DNA from: JBCCGG01 sp039029395
GTDB taxonomy: Bacteria; Pseudomonadota; Alphaproteobacteria; Kiloniellales; JAKSDN01
NCBI GenBank assembly: GCA_039029395.1
Contig: JBCCGG010000020.1
Span: forward strand, 1-64,000
Direction of reading: 5' to 3'
Length of the DNA stretch: 64,000 nucleotides
Shown here: positions 16,300 to 25,475 of the stretch, in pieces
Position numbering within the stretch: position 1 is the first letter of the stretch
Layout of the letters: each line of letters opens with the position of its first letter
Notes under the pieces: model-generated
Told to the model about the DNA's origin: nothing
The model's database searches: none
What the model saw: only the letters and a program-made list of their open reading frames with translations
Position numbers and translations under genes: made by a program

Positions 16300-17076
16300 A
16301 TGAACGACAGCCCCTCTAGCGAACTCGCCTTTTCCGACAGCGGCCAGGGACCGCCGGTGGTGATTTTGCACGGCCTGTTGGGCTCGGGCCGCAATTGGAC
16401 CACCTTTGCCCGTCAGCTCTCAGCGAGCCGCCGGGTGCTGACCCTGGATCTACGAAACCACGGCCGCTCGCCCTGGCATCCGAAGATGGACTATCTCGCC
16501 ATGGCCCAAGACGTGATCGCATTGATCGAAAACCAAGCGCTCGGGCCGGTGCGGCTGATGGGTCATTCCATGGGCGGCAAGGCGGCCATGGTGGTGGCGC
16601 TGACTCGCTCAGAGCTGGTCGAACGCCTGGTTGTGGTCGATATCGCGCCGGTCACCTACGATGCCGCCTACGCGGCCCCCTATGTGGCGGCCTTGGCGGA
16701 GATCGACCCGTCCGAGTATGCCAACCGGCGCGCGGTGGATGAGACGCTTGCCAAGACGGTGCGCGATCAATTCCTGCGCGGCTTCCTCCTGACCAACCTG
16801 GAGCGCAGCGAGAACGGCCTACGCTGGTGCGTCAATCTGGAGGCAATCACCCGGCACATGGATGACCTGATGGGTTTCCCCGCTTTGACTGGGCGCTACG
16901 AGGGCCCGAGCCTTTTCGTCGGCGGCATGACGTCGGACTACCTTGCCGACCAAAACCGGCCGGCCGTGCACGGGCACTTCCCAAGCGCCAAGATCGAGAT
17001 GGTGCCCGAGGCTGGCCATTGGGTTCACGTAGAGGCACCCGAGACCTTCGGCCGTATCGTGACAGAGGTGCTTTAG
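16300..17076 (+). CDS. Alpha/beta-fold hydrolase, YbfF-like esterase
   Basis: A 258-residue alpha/beta hydrolase. HG oxyanion motif in VVILHGLLGSGRNW, nucleophile Ser 90 in GHSMGG, catalytic His in EAGHWVHVEAPE. The pattern DLRNHGRSPWHPKMDYLAMAQDV is characteristic of the YbfF/ABHD11-like esterase group, which hydrolyses short acyl esters and thioesters. The ATG at 16300 (MNDSPSSELAFSD) is chosen over a longer start at 16255 that overlaps the divergent gene's control region. Its 3' end overlaps the converging GMC oxidoreductase by four bases. Confidence 0.88.
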   Translation: MNDSPSSELAFSDSGQGPPVVILHGLLGSGRNWTTFARQLSASRRVLTLDLRNHGRSPWHPKMDYLAMAQDVIALIENQALGPVRLMGHSMGGKAAMVVALTRSELVERLVVVDIAPVTYDAAYAAPYVAALAEIDPSEYANRRAVDETLAKTVRDQFLRGFLLTNLERSENGLRWCVNLEAITRHMDDLMGFPALTGRYEGPSLFVGGMTSDYLADQNRPAVHGHFPSAKIEMVPEAGHWVHVEAPETFGRIVTEVL

Positions 17077-18680
17077 CCGTCTTCCAAGATCATGTCGCTG
17101 GCTTTCTCCGCGATCATGATCGTCGGCGCATTGGTGTTGCCCGAAACCAGGGTCGGCATGATCGAGGCGTCAACCACCCGCAAGCCCCCAACGCCATGTA
17201 CCCGCAGGCGGTCGTCGACGACCGCGTGGGGATCTTGACCCATCTTGCAGGTCCCGACCGGATGGTAGATCGATTGGCTGAGCACCCGCGCACCGTCGAG
17301 CAGGGCCTCGTCGCTCTCGGCGGCCCGGCCCGGCGTGACCTCCTCGACGATAAAGGGGGAAAGCGCCTTGGTCTCGGTGAGGCACCGAGTCACCCGCATG
17401 GCGGCGACCGCGACCTGCTGATCGACCAGCTCGGAGAGATAGTTGGCGTGGATCAGGGGGTAGACCTCGGCCTTGGGCGAGACGATCGCCAGATGGCCTC
17501 GGCTTTCCGGGCGCAGCTGGCAGACCGATGCGGTGACGCCGGAAAAGGGATGCATCTCGATGCCGGGCTTGTCGGCGCTCAAGGGTTGGATATGAAACTG
17601 GATGTCGGGGGTTTCCATTTGGGCCCGGGTCTTGGTGAAAATGCAAACCTGGCTCGCCCCCATCGCCATGGGTCCGCGCCGGGTCAGAATGTACTCCAAG
17701 CCGATCATCCCGCGCCGCAAGAGATTGTTGATCTCGTCGTTCAGGGTCGGCACGTTGACCTTGTAAACCATACGGATCTGCAAATGGTCCTGGAGGTTGC
17801 GTCCGACCCCGGAGAGCTCATGGCGTAGGGGCACGCCAGCAGTCTGCAGCACATCGCCGGGGCCGATCCCCGAGAGCTGGAGAATTTGGGGCGAGCCGAT
17901 CGCGCCGGCCGAGAGGATGAGCTCGCCGCCGGGCTTGAGCACCGCCTCTTGATCCCGCCCCTTCACCGAGAAGGCCAGGCCGCGCGCCGTCAAGCCATCG
18001 CCCTCGTCGAGCAAGACCCGCGCCACATGGGCATGGGTTCTGATCTCGAGGTTCTCTCGGTGGCGCACCGGCTTCAGGTAGCCCTTGGCGGTCGAGCAGC
18101 GCAGGCCGCCCCGGGCGGTTAGCTGGAAGTAGCCTGCGCCCTCCTGCTCGGCGCCGTTGAAGTCCTCGGACCTTGGAATGCCGGTCTCCTCGGCCGCCGC
18201 GATGAAGGCTTCGCAGATATCTCGCTCGACCCGCATGGTGGAGACCGTGAGCGGTCCGCCCACCCCATGATACTCGTCGGGCCCGCGCTCCTGGTTCTCG
18301 GCGCGCTTGAAATAGGGCAGAACGTCTTCGGACGACCAACCAACGTTGCCCAGCTGGCGCCAATGGTCGTAGTCCTGATGCTGTCCGCGGATGTAGAGCA
18401 GCCCATTGATCGAGCTGGAGCCGCCCAGGGTCTTGCCGCGCGGCCAGTCGATCGAGCGCCCGCCCAGGCCGGGGTCGGGCTCGGTCTTGTAGCACCAGTC
18501 GGTGTTCGGATCGTGCATGACCTTGAAGTAGCCGACGGGAACATGGATCCAAGGGTTCCAGTCTCGGCCGCCGGCCTCGAGCAGTAGTACCCGCTTCGCC
18601 AAATTGGCCGACAGCCGATTGGCGAGCACGCAGCCGGCCGAGCCGGCGCCGCCAATGATGTAGTCGTAGCTTTCGGTCAT
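17073..18680 (-). CDS. GMC-family FAD oxidoreductase (choline dehydrogenase-like)
   Basis: A 535-residue flavoprotein. The FAD-binding DYIIGGAGSAGCVLANRL is at the N-terminus; GMC signature 1 is PRGKTLGGSSSINGLLYIRG and signature 2 is GAIGSPQILQLSGIGP. The catalytic region is SQSIYHPVGTCKMG, with SGNTNAPTIMIAEKASDMI near the end. Family members oxidise primary alcohols such as choline or alkanols. No betaine aldehyde dehydrogenase or BetI-like regulator is adjacent, so choline is not established, although nearby dimethylglycine and MttB-type genes make a methylated amine alcohol attractive. Confidence 0.9.
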   Translation of the reverse strand: MTESYDYIIGGAGSAGCVLANRLSANLAKRVLLLEAGGRDWNPWIHVPVGYFKVMHDPNTDWCYKTEPDPGLGGRSIDWPRGKTLGGSSSINGLLYIRGQHQDYDHWRQLGNVGWSSEDVLPYFKRAENQERGPDEYHGVGGPLTVSTMRVERDICEAFIAAAEETGIPRSEDFNGAEQEGAGYFQLTARGGLRCSTAKGYLKPVRHRENLEIRTHAHVARVLLDEGDGLTARGLAFSVKGRDQEAVLKPGGELILSAGAIGSPQILQLSGIGPGDVLQTAGVPLRHELSGVGRNLQDHLQIRMVYKVNVPTLNDEINNLLRRGMIGLEYILTRRGPMAMGASQVCIFTKTRAQMETPDIQFHIQPLSADKPGIEMHPFSGVTASVCQLRPESRGHLAIVSPKAEVYPLIHANYLSELVDQQVAVAAMRVTRCLTETKALSPFIVEEVTPGRAAESDEALLDGARVLSQSIYHPVGTCKMGQDPHAVVDDRLRVHGVGGLRVVDASIMPTLVSGNTNAPTIMIAEKASDMILEDG

Positions 18681-18835
18681 CCCCTACCCGTACCCTAGGC
18701 GAACAAAGGCGTAAAGCGGGCCGCTTCCTGCAACGATGATTCGACGTCCCTGATGCCTGGAAGAATTTCCCGAACACGCTTGGTGTCGTTGAGCATAGAC
18801 TTCGCTCTCTTCACTGGCTCGGAGATTTGGCGCAA

Positions 18836-19195
18836 ATGATCAGCGGTTCCTGCCACTGCGGTGCTATACGATTTGAACTCTCTGCCACGCCTCAGTGGCT
18901 GACACGATGCAATTGCAGCTATTGCTCGCGGGCCGGAGGGCTCTGGGCGCACGATGAGATCGACCGGATTTCAGTATCTTACGATTCGGATGCCGTAGTT
19001 CGCTACATCTGGGGAGACAAGACGCTCGCGTTCATCTCGTGCAAGGTCTGTGGCTGCACGACCCATTGGGAGAGCCTTGACCCCCAGAAGCGTTCTCGCA
19101 TGGCGGTGAACTGCACCATGGCGAGACCGGTTGATATCGCCGGTCTGCGCGTCCGGCACTTCGACGGCGCGAAGACCTGGAGCTATCTCGACTAG
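18836..19195 (+). CDS. GFA-family zinc protein (glutathione-dependent formaldehyde-activating/CENP-V domain)
   Basis: A small 119-residue protein with three cysteine clusters typical of the GFA fold: GSCHCGAIRFEL, CNCSYCSRAGGLW and CKVCGC, which bind structural and labile zinc. The ATG at 18836 is preferred, with GGAG about 11 bases upstream; a TTG at 18827 would add three residues. The founding family member was proposed to accelerate S-hydroxymethylglutathione formation. That role is disputed, but the position beside demethylating genes that release formaldehyde is suggestive. It converges on the dimethylglycine dehydrogenase-like gene with a 4-base CTAG overlap. Confidence 0.85.
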   Translation: MISGSCHCGAIRFELSATPQWLTRCNCSYCSRAGGLWAHDEIDRISVSYDSDAVVRYIWGDKTLAFISCKVCGCTTHWESLDPQKRSRMAVNCTMARPVDIAGLRVRHFDGAKTWSYLD

Positions 19196-21609
19196 CGCAC
19201 CCGCTGGTTTCCCGGATCATAAAGGCAGTCTTGGCACGTCGTCGCAGGGAAACGCTCGCCGAGCATCTCGACCGCGAGCCGCGTACCAGTTTCACCATAG
19301 GCCGGCTCAACGAAAGCCATGGCAAGGTTCTTGCCGACCCGGTGGCCCCAGGCCGCCGAGGTGACGGTACCGATCACCTTGTCGCCATCGACCACCGAGT
19401 CCCCCGGTTGGGCGATCGCCTGGTCGGTGTCGAGCGTCATGGTGACGAAGGCGCACCGTGGCCCCTGAGCGATCCGCTGTTCCAGTGCCGCCTTTCCAAC
19501 GAAGTCCTTGTCCATCTGAACGAAGCGATCGAGCCCAGACTCGAAGGGGTCGTACTCGGTGATCAGGTCGCCTTTCCAGTGACGGTAACCCTTTTCCAAG
19601 CGCATGGAGTCTGTGGCGTAGAGGCCGAAGGGTGAAACACCGAAAGTCTCGCCAGCTTGACGCAGGGCCTGATAGGCGGGGATCAGTTGCTCGTTGGGGA
19701 TGTGCAGCTCCCAAGCCAGCTCGCCAGAGAAGCTGACCGACATGGCAATTGCCTCGACCTGGCCAATGAAGCAGGAACGCACGGAGAGCCAGGGAAAGGC
19801 GGATTTGGACCAATCCGTGCGCGGTGCCGCCGCCGCCAAAACCTCGCGCGACCGGGGGCCGGCAACCACTAGCGTCGTAAAGAGGTTGGTCAGGCTTTCG
19901 ATCCGGATCGAACCGTCGTCCGGCAAGCGCTCGCTCAGCCAGTCCATGTCGTGGTACTCGGCCGCCGCAGCGGAACCGTACCAGATCCGATCAGTCGCGA
20001 GATTGGCCAAGGTCGCCTCGCCCTTGATGCAGCCCTGCTCGTTGAGCAGATAGGTGAGCGCCACCTTGCCAATTTTGCGGGGCACCCGGGAGCAGACGAT
20101 GGCGTCGAGCCAGTCGTGGACGCCGGACCCGGTGATCTCAAAGCGGTTGAAACCGCTGACCTCCATAAGGCCGACACGTTCCTGCACCGCCTTTACTTCC
20201 TCCGCCACCACGGAATGCCAGTTGGGCATGCGGAAACTATGGGTCTCCTGGAACTCCGGGGCAGGCTTGAAGAAGGTCGCCCGTTCCCAACCGTTGACCA
20301 CGCCGAACTCGGCGCCGGCCTCCTTAAGCTGAGGATAGAGCGCCGTGGTCTTGGCCGGCCGCCCGGCGGGCCGGTGCTCATGGGGCATGTGGAATCGGAA
20401 CTCGTTCTGATAGTCCTCGATTGCCTTTAGGGCCGTGTACTCGGTGGTCGCGTGGGCGGTGAAGCGCCGCGGGTCCAGGCACCATGTGTCCCACTCGCTC
20501 TCGCCGTGAACGATCAGCTCGGCCAGGATCTTGCCATGGCCGCCGCCCTCGCCCAGGCCGGCGCGCAGACCGATGATGCAGTATGCATTGCGCTTGCCGG
20601 GGATCTTGCCCACCAAGGGCAGTCCGTCGGCGGTGTAGGTGATCGGCCCATTGATCACAGTGTGAATGCCCGTTTCCATAAGGCAAGGCAGGCGCTCGAA
20701 CACCCGCTCCATGTTGTCCAGGCAGCGGTCCAGATCGTTGGGGCAGAGCGCGTTGGCGAAGGCGGGATCGATGCCGTCCAGGCCCCAGGTCTTGCAGGCC
20801 TGCTCGTAGATGCCGACCAGCAGGCCCTGCTTTTCCTGGCGTGAATAGAAGTCGTCGAGCGGGTCGCGCAGCAGCGGCACCCGCCAGCCTAGATCGACGA
20901 GCTCCGGGATCGGCTCTGTCAGGAAGTACTGGTGCTCCATGGAGACCACCGGGTGCTGGACGCCCATCATGGCGCCAACCTCATTGACCCGGTAGCCGCA
21001 AGCGTTGACCAGGGTCTCGCAAGTGATCTCGCCCTTGGAGGTCGTCACGACCCATTCGCCGCTCGGCTTTTGGGCGAGGCCGGTGACCGGCGTGTGGCGG
21101 TGGATCTCGGCACCGGCAGCACGCGCGCGCTTGGCCAGGGCCTGGCATAGCTGGGCCGGATCGATGTCGCCGTCGAGCGGGTCCCACAGCCCGCCCAACA
21201 GCTCGTGGGTCTCGATCAGGGGGTGGCGCTTCTTGCACTCGGCCGCGTCGATCAGCTCGAAGTCCACGCCCATGCCCCGGGCCATGGAAATGAAGTGGTT
21301 GTAGCCGTCGACCTGATCCTGGGTCGCGGCCAGGCGGATGCCGCCGGTGCCGTGGTGGTAGTTGATCGGATAGTCCTGGTCTTCGGCCAGCTCCTTGTAG
21401 AGTTTGATGGAGTGGCTCTTGAGCCCGACCATGGTCTGGACTGGGCCGAAGTTGGTGACCTGGGCCGCGGAGTGCCAGGTCGTGCCCGAGGTCAGCTCGT
21501 CCCGCTCGAGCAGCACCAGGTCGCTCCATCCCTCCCGTGTCAGATGATAGAGAGTGCTGCAGCCGGCAATCCCGCCGCCGATCACGACAACCCGCGCGTG
21601 GCTCTTCAC
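19192..21609 (-). CDS. Dimethylglycine/sarcosine dehydrogenase-like FAD protein fused to a GcvT (aminomethyltransferase) domain
   Basis: An 805-residue two-part enzyme. Residues 1-370 or so form a DAO-type FAD domain (VVVIGGGIAGCSTLYHLTRE) with SGTTWHSAAQV, where the His matches the covalent FAD site of mammalian dimethylglycine dehydrogenase. The C-terminal 400 residues are a GcvT/aminomethyltransferase domain binding tetrahydrofolate (VSFSGELAWELHIP, RLEKGYRHWKGDL). Such proteins remove N-methyl groups as 5,10-methylene-tetrahydrofolate. It diverges from the MttB-like gene across a shared AT-rich region, which supports common regulation in methylamine or betaine catabolism. Confidence 0.9.
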   Translation of the reverse strand: MKSHARVVVIGGGIAGCSTLYHLTREGWSDLVLLERDELTSGTTWHSAAQVTNFGPVQTMVGLKSHSIKLYKELAEDQDYPINYHHGTGGIRLAATQDQVDGYNHFISMARGMGVDFELIDAAECKKRHPLIETHELLGGLWDPLDGDIDPAQLCQALAKRARAAGAEIHRHTPVTGLAQKPSGEWVVTTSKGEITCETLVNACGYRVNEVGAMMGVQHPVVSMEHQYFLTEPIPELVDLGWRVPLLRDPLDDFYSRQEKQGLLVGIYEQACKTWGLDGIDPAFANALCPNDLDRCLDNMERVFERLPCLMETGIHTVINGPITYTADGLPLVGKIPGKRNAYCIIGLRAGLGEGGGHGKILAELIVHGESEWDTWCLDPRRFTAHATTEYTALKAIEDYQNEFRFHMPHEHRPAGRPAKTTALYPQLKEAGAEFGVVNGWERATFFKPAPEFQETHSFRMPNWHSVVAEEVKAVQERVGLMEVSGFNRFEITGSGVHDWLDAIVCSRVPRKIGKVALTYLLNEQGCIKGEATLANLATDRIWYGSAAAAEYHDMDWLSERLPDDGSIRIESLTNLFTTLVVAGPRSREVLAAAAPRTDWSKSAFPWLSVRSCFIGQVEAIAMSVSFSGELAWELHIPNEQLIPAYQALRQAGETFGVSPFGLYATDSMRLEKGYRHWKGDLITEYDPFESGLDRFVQMDKDFVGKAALEQRIAQGPRCAFVTMTLDTDQAIAQPGDSVVDGDKVIGTVTSAAWGHRVGKNLAMAFVEPAYGETGTRLAVEMLGERFPATTCQDCLYDPGNQRVR

Positions 21610-21868
21610 TGGCCTTCTCCCAAATCCGTCGATGGCATCTACGCTACAGGCTGCCGCACAGGGCTCTCAAGCGGATCACAGGCAAATTTGGAGTCCCGGT
21701 TTTTAGAATTATTCAAAAACACTTATCAAGTAATTGTGATTTTATGAGTAATTGATATCCTATTTTTATGAACTTGACGTTCTAAGAACTTGAACATCTC
21801 GCGAGGTGATGACGAATGGACTGTGAATGGGTCACTCTAGACCTGGGAGACACGACGAGGAACGGGCG
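21610..21868. promoter_or_regulatory. AT-rich divergent regulatory region between DMGDH-like and mttB-like genes
   Basis: This 259-base gap contains a markedly AT-rich tract (roughly 21700-21790) unlike the surrounding coding DNA. Within it, GAACTTGA occurs twice as a direct repeat (21770-21777 and 21786-21793, 16 bases apart), and GTTCTAAGAAC (21779-21789) is a perfect 5+1+5 palindrome that overlaps the second copy. These are candidate operator sites for an unidentified regulator controlling both genes. Confidence 0.55.
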
Positions 21869-23428
21869 ATGACATCAGCGGAGACCAGAGTTGGCCGACG
21901 GGGCCAGGCGCGTGCGCGCCGCATCGCCGCGCGGACAGCCGATGCGCCGGAGGTCAATCCCTGTCCACCCGGTCAGAGCGGCGGTGCCTATCGCCCCCTC
22001 GACGAGGCCGGCCTGGCGGCGGTCTACGATACCGCCTTGCGCCTGCTCGAGGAGATCGGCATGGCTGAGGTGCCGGAGGTGGTGGAGCGTCAGGCGCTCG
22101 AGAAGGGCGCGCGGATCAACGCGCTGGGGCGACTCAGCTACCCACGGGCACTGGTCGAGGACATCATCGCCGGCGCCGTCAAGGGTTTCGTGTTCCACGG
22201 CCGCGACCCCAAGCACGATTTCGAGCTCGGCGGCCAGCGGGTTCACTTCGGCACCGGGGGTGCCGCGGTCCAGACCCTGGACCTGGAAAGCGGCCTCTAC
22301 CGGCCAGCGACGCTCGCCGATCTCTATGATTTCACGCGCCTGATCGACAGCCTGACCAACGTCAGCTGGTTCACCCGTTGCTGCGTCGCGACCGACGTGG
22401 AGGACACCTTCGACCTGGACGTCAACACCGCTTACGCCCTGGTCGCCGGGACCACCAAGCCGGTCGGCACCTCCTTTACCTTGGCCTCCAGCGTCGATCC
22501 CATCATCGATCTCTTCGACATGGTGTTGGGAGGCGAAGGCCGCTTCGCCGAGCGGCCTTTCTGCAAAGCCCATATCAGCCCGGTGATCTCGCCCCTGCGC
22601 TACGGCGAGGACGCGGTCGAGGTGGCGCTCGCCTGCATCCGGCGGGGTGTGCCGATCAACGCCATCATCGCCGCCCAATCGGGCGCCACGGCGCCAGCGA
22701 CGCTGGCCGGCATGCTGGCCCAGACCACGGCCGAGACCTTGGCAGCGCTGATCATGGTCAACCTCTTCGCGCCGGGCTACCCGATGATCTTCTCCAATTG
22801 GCCCCTGGTGATCGATCTGCGCAGCGGCGCCTTTTGCGGCGGCGGCGGCGAGATCAGCGTTTTGAACGCCGCCTCGGCCCAAATTTCCAACTGGCTTGGC
22901 CTGCCTTCTGGGGTTGCCTGCTCCATGGCCGATGCCAAAGCGGTCGACGCCCAGATGGGCATGGAAAAGGCGCTCTCCGCGCTCGCCGCCGGCTTGGCTG
23001 GCGCCAACATGGTCTACGAATCATCCGGCATGATGGCGAGCCTGCTGGGCGCCTCTTTCGAGGCCTTCGTGCTGGACGACGAGATGCTCGGACACGTCTA
23101 CCGGGCCATTCGCGGTGTCGAGGTGAGCGAGGAAACGCTTGGCTTCGAAGCGATCCGCGAGGCGGTCACCGGCGAGGGCCATTTTCTCGGCGCCGGCCAC
23201 ACCATGGCCGCCATGGAGCGCGACTACTATTACCCGGTGCTGGCCGACCGCAACGACCCAACCACCTGGGCCGAAGAGGGCGCGGTGGACATCTGGGCAA
23301 AGGCCAAAGACAAGGCCCGGGAGGTTCTTGCGAGCCACCACCCGCGCTACATCGACGCCGCGACCGACGCGCGCATCAGGGAGCGTTACAACATCCTGCT
23401 GCCGGCGGAGCGCCTGTTGGCGTCGTGA
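21869..23428 (+). CDS. MttB-family (trimethylamine methyltransferase superfamily) corrinoid methyltransferase, non-pyrrolysine type
   Basis: A 519-residue protein of the MttB superfamily, with GGAYRPLDEAGLAAVYDTAL at the start and ANMVYESSGMMASLLGASFE in the C-terminal half. The frame is open throughout without an in-frame TAG, so it is a non-pyrrolysine member. Characterised relatives such as MtgB transfer a methyl group from glycine betaine to a cobalamin protein, and others use other quaternary amines. The ATG at 21869 (MTSAETRVGRRG) is chosen, with GAGG upstream. No corrinoid protein or activase is in the window, so its methyl acceptor must be encoded elsewhere. Confidence 0.85.
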   Translation: MTSAETRVGRRGQARARRIAARTADAPEVNPCPPGQSGGAYRPLDEAGLAAVYDTALRLLEEIGMAEVPEVVERQALEKGARINALGRLSYPRALVEDIIAGAVKGFVFHGRDPKHDFELGGQRVHFGTGGAAVQTLDLESGLYRPATLADLYDFTRLIDSLTNVSWFTRCCVATDVEDTFDLDVNTAYALVAGTTKPVGTSFTLASSVDPIIDLFDMVLGGEGRFAERPFCKAHISPVISPLRYGEDAVEVALACIRRGVPINAIIAAQSGATAPATLAGMLAQTTAETLAALIMVNLFAPGYPMIFSNWPLVIDLRSGAFCGGGGEISVLNAASAQISNWLGLPSGVACSMADAKAVDAQMGMEKALSALAAGLAGANMVYESSGMMASLLGASFEAFVLDDEMLGHVYRAIRGVEVSEETLGFEAIREAVTGEGHFLGAGHTMAAMERDYYYPVLADRNDPTTWAEEGAVDIWAKAKDKAREVLASHHPRYIDAATDARIRERYNILLPAERLLAS

Positions 23429-23430
23429 GA

Positions 23431-24756
23431 TCAATCACCGCCAATGCGCGCGATCACGGGATGTGCCTCGGGCGGGCGCGTTTGGCCTACGGTGAAGCAC
23501 TGGATCAACCGCGCGGCTGCCGATTGGGCATCAGCCTCATTGCGGGCGTGGACGATTGCAACCGGCCGATGCCGGTCGACCGCCTCGCCGATGCCGGCTA
23601 CTGCACTGAAGCCGACGCGGTGATCGATGGCCTGATCGGCGCGCGTTCGCCCGCCACCCAGCGCGATCACCGCTAGCCCAATGCCCCGGGTATCGATGGC
23701 AAGCACATGGCCTTCCTCAGGCAAGTGAACGGCTCGGGTCCGATCGCTCGACGGAAGATGCCTTTTGTGAGCGGCGAGGAAATCGCTCGGTCCACCCAAG
23801 GCCGCCACCATACGCTCGAAGGCCTCGGCGGCGCGGCCCGAGGCCAGAGCTTCGTCGATCGCCGCCTCGGCCAGTGCTTCGCTTTCCGCTATGCCGCCAA
23901 GGACCAGCAGCTCGACACAGAGCGCGCGGGTGACAACCATTAAGCGCGGATCGGGATCGCCGCCAGTCAGCGCATCAAGCGACTCTTGAACCTCCAGGGC
24001 ATTGCCGGCCGCGCGGCCGAGCACTTGGTTCATGTCGGTGATGTGGGCCGTGGTCGGCAGGCCCGCGCCCCGGGCCACCGTGACGATCGAGCTGGCCAGC
24101 TCGCGCGCTTCCTCGTGGCTGGCCATGAAGGCGCCGTTGCCGGTCTTGACGTCCATCACCAGGCCGCCCAATCCCGCGGCGAGTTTCTTCGAAAGGATCG
24201 ACGCGGTGATCAGCGGAATCGATTCGACAGTCGCCGTCACGTCGCGGATGCCGTAGAGCCGGCGGTCGGCCGGAGCCAGGTCGCCGGTCTGACCGATGAT
24301 CGCGCAGTTGACCTCTTTGACGACCCGCTGAAAGGTCTCAATGTCCGGCGCGGTGATGTAGCCAGGTATGGAATCGAGCTTGTCCAGTGTGCCGCCGGTA
24401 TGCCCCAAGCCCCGGCCGGAGATCATCGGCACGGCGGCGCCACAGGCGGCCAAGATCGGCGCCAGGATCAGGCTGACCTTGTCGCCGACGCCGCCGGTCG
24501 AATGCTTGTCCAGGACGGGCCGCGAAAGGCCGGTCCAATCGAGCCGCCGGCCGGAGCCTGCCATGGCTTTGGTCAATGCCACGGTCTCCTGCGGCACCAG
24601 GCTTTGAAAAAACACCGCCATGGCGAAGGCCGCGGCCTGGCCCTCGGAGATGCTGCCGTCGGCAATGCCTTCGACGAAGAACGCGATCTGCGCCTCGTCC
24701 AAGGGCGCGCCGTCGCGCTTCAAGCGGATCAGCTCCTGGGGCAGATAGCCGCTCAT
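23431..24756 (-). CDS. deoA: Thymidine phosphorylase
   Basis: A 441-residue pyrimidine-nucleoside phosphorylase that splits thymidine or deoxyuridine to base plus 2-deoxyribose 1-phosphate. The family signature SGRGLGHTGGTLDKLDSIPG and phosphate-binding KHSTGGVGDKVSL are intact. The ATG at 24756 (MSGYLPQELIRLKRDG) overlaps the deoC stop by four bases (ATGA). It is the last gene of a leftward nucleoside uptake and salvage operon (importer, cdd, deoC, deoA). The 3' end converges on the mttB-like gene with a 2-bp gap. Confidence 0.95.
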   Translation of the reverse strand: MSGYLPQELIRLKRDGAPLDEAQIAFFVEGIADGSISEGQAAAFAMAVFFQSLVPQETVALTKAMAGSGRRLDWTGLSRPVLDKHSTGGVGDKVSLILAPILAACGAAVPMISGRGLGHTGGTLDKLDSIPGYITAPDIETFQRVVKEVNCAIIGQTGDLAPADRRLYGIRDVTATVESIPLITASILSKKLAAGLGGLVMDVKTGNGAFMASHEEARELASSIVTVARGAGLPTTAHITDMNQVLGRAAGNALEVQESLDALTGGDPDPRLMVVTRALCVELLVLGGIAESEALAEAAIDEALASGRAAEAFERMVAALGGPSDFLAAHKRHLPSSDRTRAVHLPEEGHVLAIDTRGIGLAVIALGGGRTRADQAIDHRVGFSAVAGIGEAVDRHRPVAIVHARNEADAQSAAARLIQCFTVGQTRPPEAHPVIARIGGD

Positions 24757-25475
24757 AACAGCTGGTCCAAAATCTGATCCAGCAGGCGCGAGGCACCGAT
24801 TCGAAAATTGGCCGCCGTCGGCCAATCCTGGTCCATGACCTCCTCGGCCAAGGCAAGATAGGCCTCGGCCTCGGCGACCGAGCGGATGCCGCCGGAGGCC
24901 TTAAAGCCGACCGGCTGACCGGAGCTCTTGATCTGTTCCAACATGACCCGCGCAGCGGGCAGACTGGCCCCCAGTGGGATCTTACCGGTCGAGGTTTTCA
25001 GCATGTCGGCGCCGGCCGCAATCACGTCGCGGCTCGCCGCGCCGAGCGCCTCCAAGGAGTCGAAGGCGCCACTCTCCAGAATCACTTTCAGCCTGGCGTC
25101 ACGACCGGCCCGCTTCACGGCACCGACCAGTTCCACCGCCGCCCTGCGGTCGCCGCCCTGCCAAGCGCGGTAAGGCCAGACGAGGTCGAGCTCGCGCGCG
25201 CCCGACGCGACGGCTGCCTCCGCCTCTAGGACCGCGCTCTGAACTGTCCCCTCGCCCGAAGGAAAGTTGATGACCACGGCGCTCGGGATACCCGTGCCTT
25301 CCAAGGCCTCTGTCATCTGTCCGGCAAAGGCGGGCCAGGAGCAAACGGCCGCGACCGGCCCGTGGGGGGTCTGCGCCTTGGTGCAAAGCGCAACGATGTC
25401 GTCGTCTTTGGCGTCGTTCAAGCTGGTCAGGTCGATCAGGCCGAGCAGCTGCCTCAGTCTTTCGGGGCTAGCCAT
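24753..25475 (-). CDS. deoC: Deoxyribose-phosphate aldolase
   Basis: A 240-residue class I aldolase that cleaves 2-deoxyribose 5-phosphate to acetaldehyde and glyceraldehyde 3-phosphate. Schiff-base Lys 160 lies in DMLKTSTGK, Lys 192 in VGFKASGGIR, and the catalytic Asp 97 in ELDLVWPY. The start at 25475 (MASPERLRQLLGLIDLTSLN) overlaps cdd by 8 bases; a longer frame merely reads through cdd. A phosphopentomutase to link DeoA and DeoC is not in the window. Confidence 0.94.
   Translation of the reverse strand: MASPERLRQLLGLIDLTSLNDAKDDDIVALCTKAQTPHGPVAAVCSWPAFAGQMTEALEGTGIPSAVVINFPSGEGTVQSAVLEAEAAVASGARELDLVWPYRAWQGGDRRAAVELVGAVKRAGRDARLKVILESGAFDSLEALGAASRDVIAAGADMLKTSTGKIPLGASLPAARVMLEQIKSSGQPVGFKASGGIRSVAEAEAYLALAEEVMDQDWPTAANFRIGASRLLDQILDQLL

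Noticed and set aside
18695..18952. Small minus-strand frame of 85 codons between the GMC and GFA genes
   Set aside because: It overlaps the GFA gene 5' end, has no ribosome binding site that I can see, and its product is unrecognised. A shorter ATG inside gives only 33 residues.
21869..23428. Pyrrolysine-containing trimethylamine methyltransferase
   Set aside because: The frame is open without an internal TAG, so there is no pyrrolysine codon; it belongs to the non-Pyl branch.
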